A stretch of 64,000 bases of DNA, from positions 1 through 64,000 of the forward strand of contig JAGRPP010000017.1 of NCBI GenBank assembly GCA_019449415.1, read 5' to 3'. Positions 63,825 through 64,000 of this stretch are shown piece after piece. The stretch's first letter is position 1. Each line of letters begins with the position of its first letter. A program made the translations under genes and the position numbers. Below the pieces are notes generated by a model. The model ran no database searches. It had not been told where the DNA came from and saw only the letters and a program-made list of their open reading frames with translations. Source of the DNA: Geothrix sp. (lineage in GTDB: Bacteria > Acidobacteriota > Holophagae > Holophagales > Holophagaceae).

Positions 63825-64000
63825 CTACTTGACGAGGGTGGCGGTGACCCCGGGGAGCCCCTCGGCGGTGGGCAGGGGATCCGGCTTGCCGTAGAGCACC
63901 GACTCCAGCTTCTGGGTGAGGGTGACCTGATAGATGCCCTTGTCGGTGCCCATGTCCAGTTCACCCTGGTCCGGGCTGAAGGTCTCGCGCTGGCTGGTGA
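63825..64000 (-). CDS. C-terminal end of an unknown protein, cut by the window edge
   Basis: Only the last 58 codons are visible on the minus strand, ending with TAG at 63827-63825. The visible part reads ETFSPDQGELDMGTDKGIYQ, then VTLTQKLESVLYGKPDPLPT and ends VTATLVK. No family can be recognised from this part. The gap to the ferredoxin start is two bases, so it belongs to the same operon. Confidence 0.65.
   Translation of the reverse strand, partial: TSQRETFSPDQGELDMGTDKGIYQVTLTQKLESVLYGKPDPLPTAEGLPGVTATLVK

Overview
The window is a GC-rich, densely coded stretch of a Gram-negative chromosome. Gene content and style fit an acidobacterium of the Holophagae type (Geothrix/Holophaga-like), but this is inferred from overall character, not from a marker gene. 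Supporting signs are an OmpA-type outer-membrane protein, a Kdo-kinase-like protein, flagellar export genes, bacillithiol-synthesis genes, isoquinoline-oxidoreductase-like molybdenum enzymes, and several secreted proteins I cannot assign. I found no rRNA, tRNA, CRISPR array, complete insertion sequence or prophage. Most genes are packed into operons with 1-8 nt overlaps, often of the GTGA or ATGA type, and GTG starts are common.

Layout. 1-2.5 kb: biotin carboxylase (accC) and biotin carrier protein. This pair is bracketed by two partial duplications: the accC start region is repeated upstream, and the last third of the carrier domain is repeated downstream. 2.5-7.7 kb: OmpA-family protein, mscL, ileS and lspA, with two clear intrinsic terminators. 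7.9-12.6 kb: a hybrid sensor kinase, a DUF1028 protein and a response-regulator/kinase fusion. 12.8-19.1 kb: a YchJ-like protein, a solitary urocanate hydratase, then a run of redox genes (ferredoxin/metallo-beta-lactamase fusion, aldo/keto reductase, nitroreductase, thioredoxin, flavodoxin-like protein) divergent from an HxlR-type regulator. 19.2-26.0 kb: a molybdenum-hydroxylase cluster with a MocA-like cytidylyltransferase, XdhC, and two tandem paralogous pairs of [2Fe-2S] small and Tat-signal large subunits. 26.1-33.6 kb: a double NTF2-like secreted protein, fliO-fliP-fliQ-fliR-flhB, a receiver-SHOCT protein, a helical-repeat protein and a periplasmic cyclophilin.

33.6-42.0 kb: a Kdo-kinase-like protein, a DUF2344 protein, and the conserved minus-strand operon tilS-ftsH-folP-glmM-ftsW. 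FtsH appears to start at a TTG codon. 42.1-48.3 kb: a large secreted protein of unknown function, bshB1-bshC, a 157-residue orphan, an MgtC/DUF4010 membrane protein and a small basic protein. 48.4-51.2 kb: a partner-switching pair consisting of a STAS protein and a sensor that fuses a PP2C phosphatase to an RsbW-like kinase domain. 51.3-58.4 kb: aldehyde dehydrogenase, a small LSm-like protein, pta, purN, nnr, tsaE, rmuC and an HNH nuclease. 58.4-64 kb: pabB divergent from pepA, a DNA-bending HU/IHF protein, a CsgG-like periplasmic protein, an alpha/beta hydrolase, a ferredoxin and a gene cut by the window end.

Most of the window is core metabolism, envelope and signalling. I did not see a complete, obviously new system. 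The most unusual parts are the duplicated ends of the accC operon, the tandem molybdenum enzymes with their maturation genes, the HxlR-centred redox cluster with operator-like repeats, the phosphatase-kinase fusion with its STAS partner, the receiver-SHOCT protein and several short repeat families between genes.
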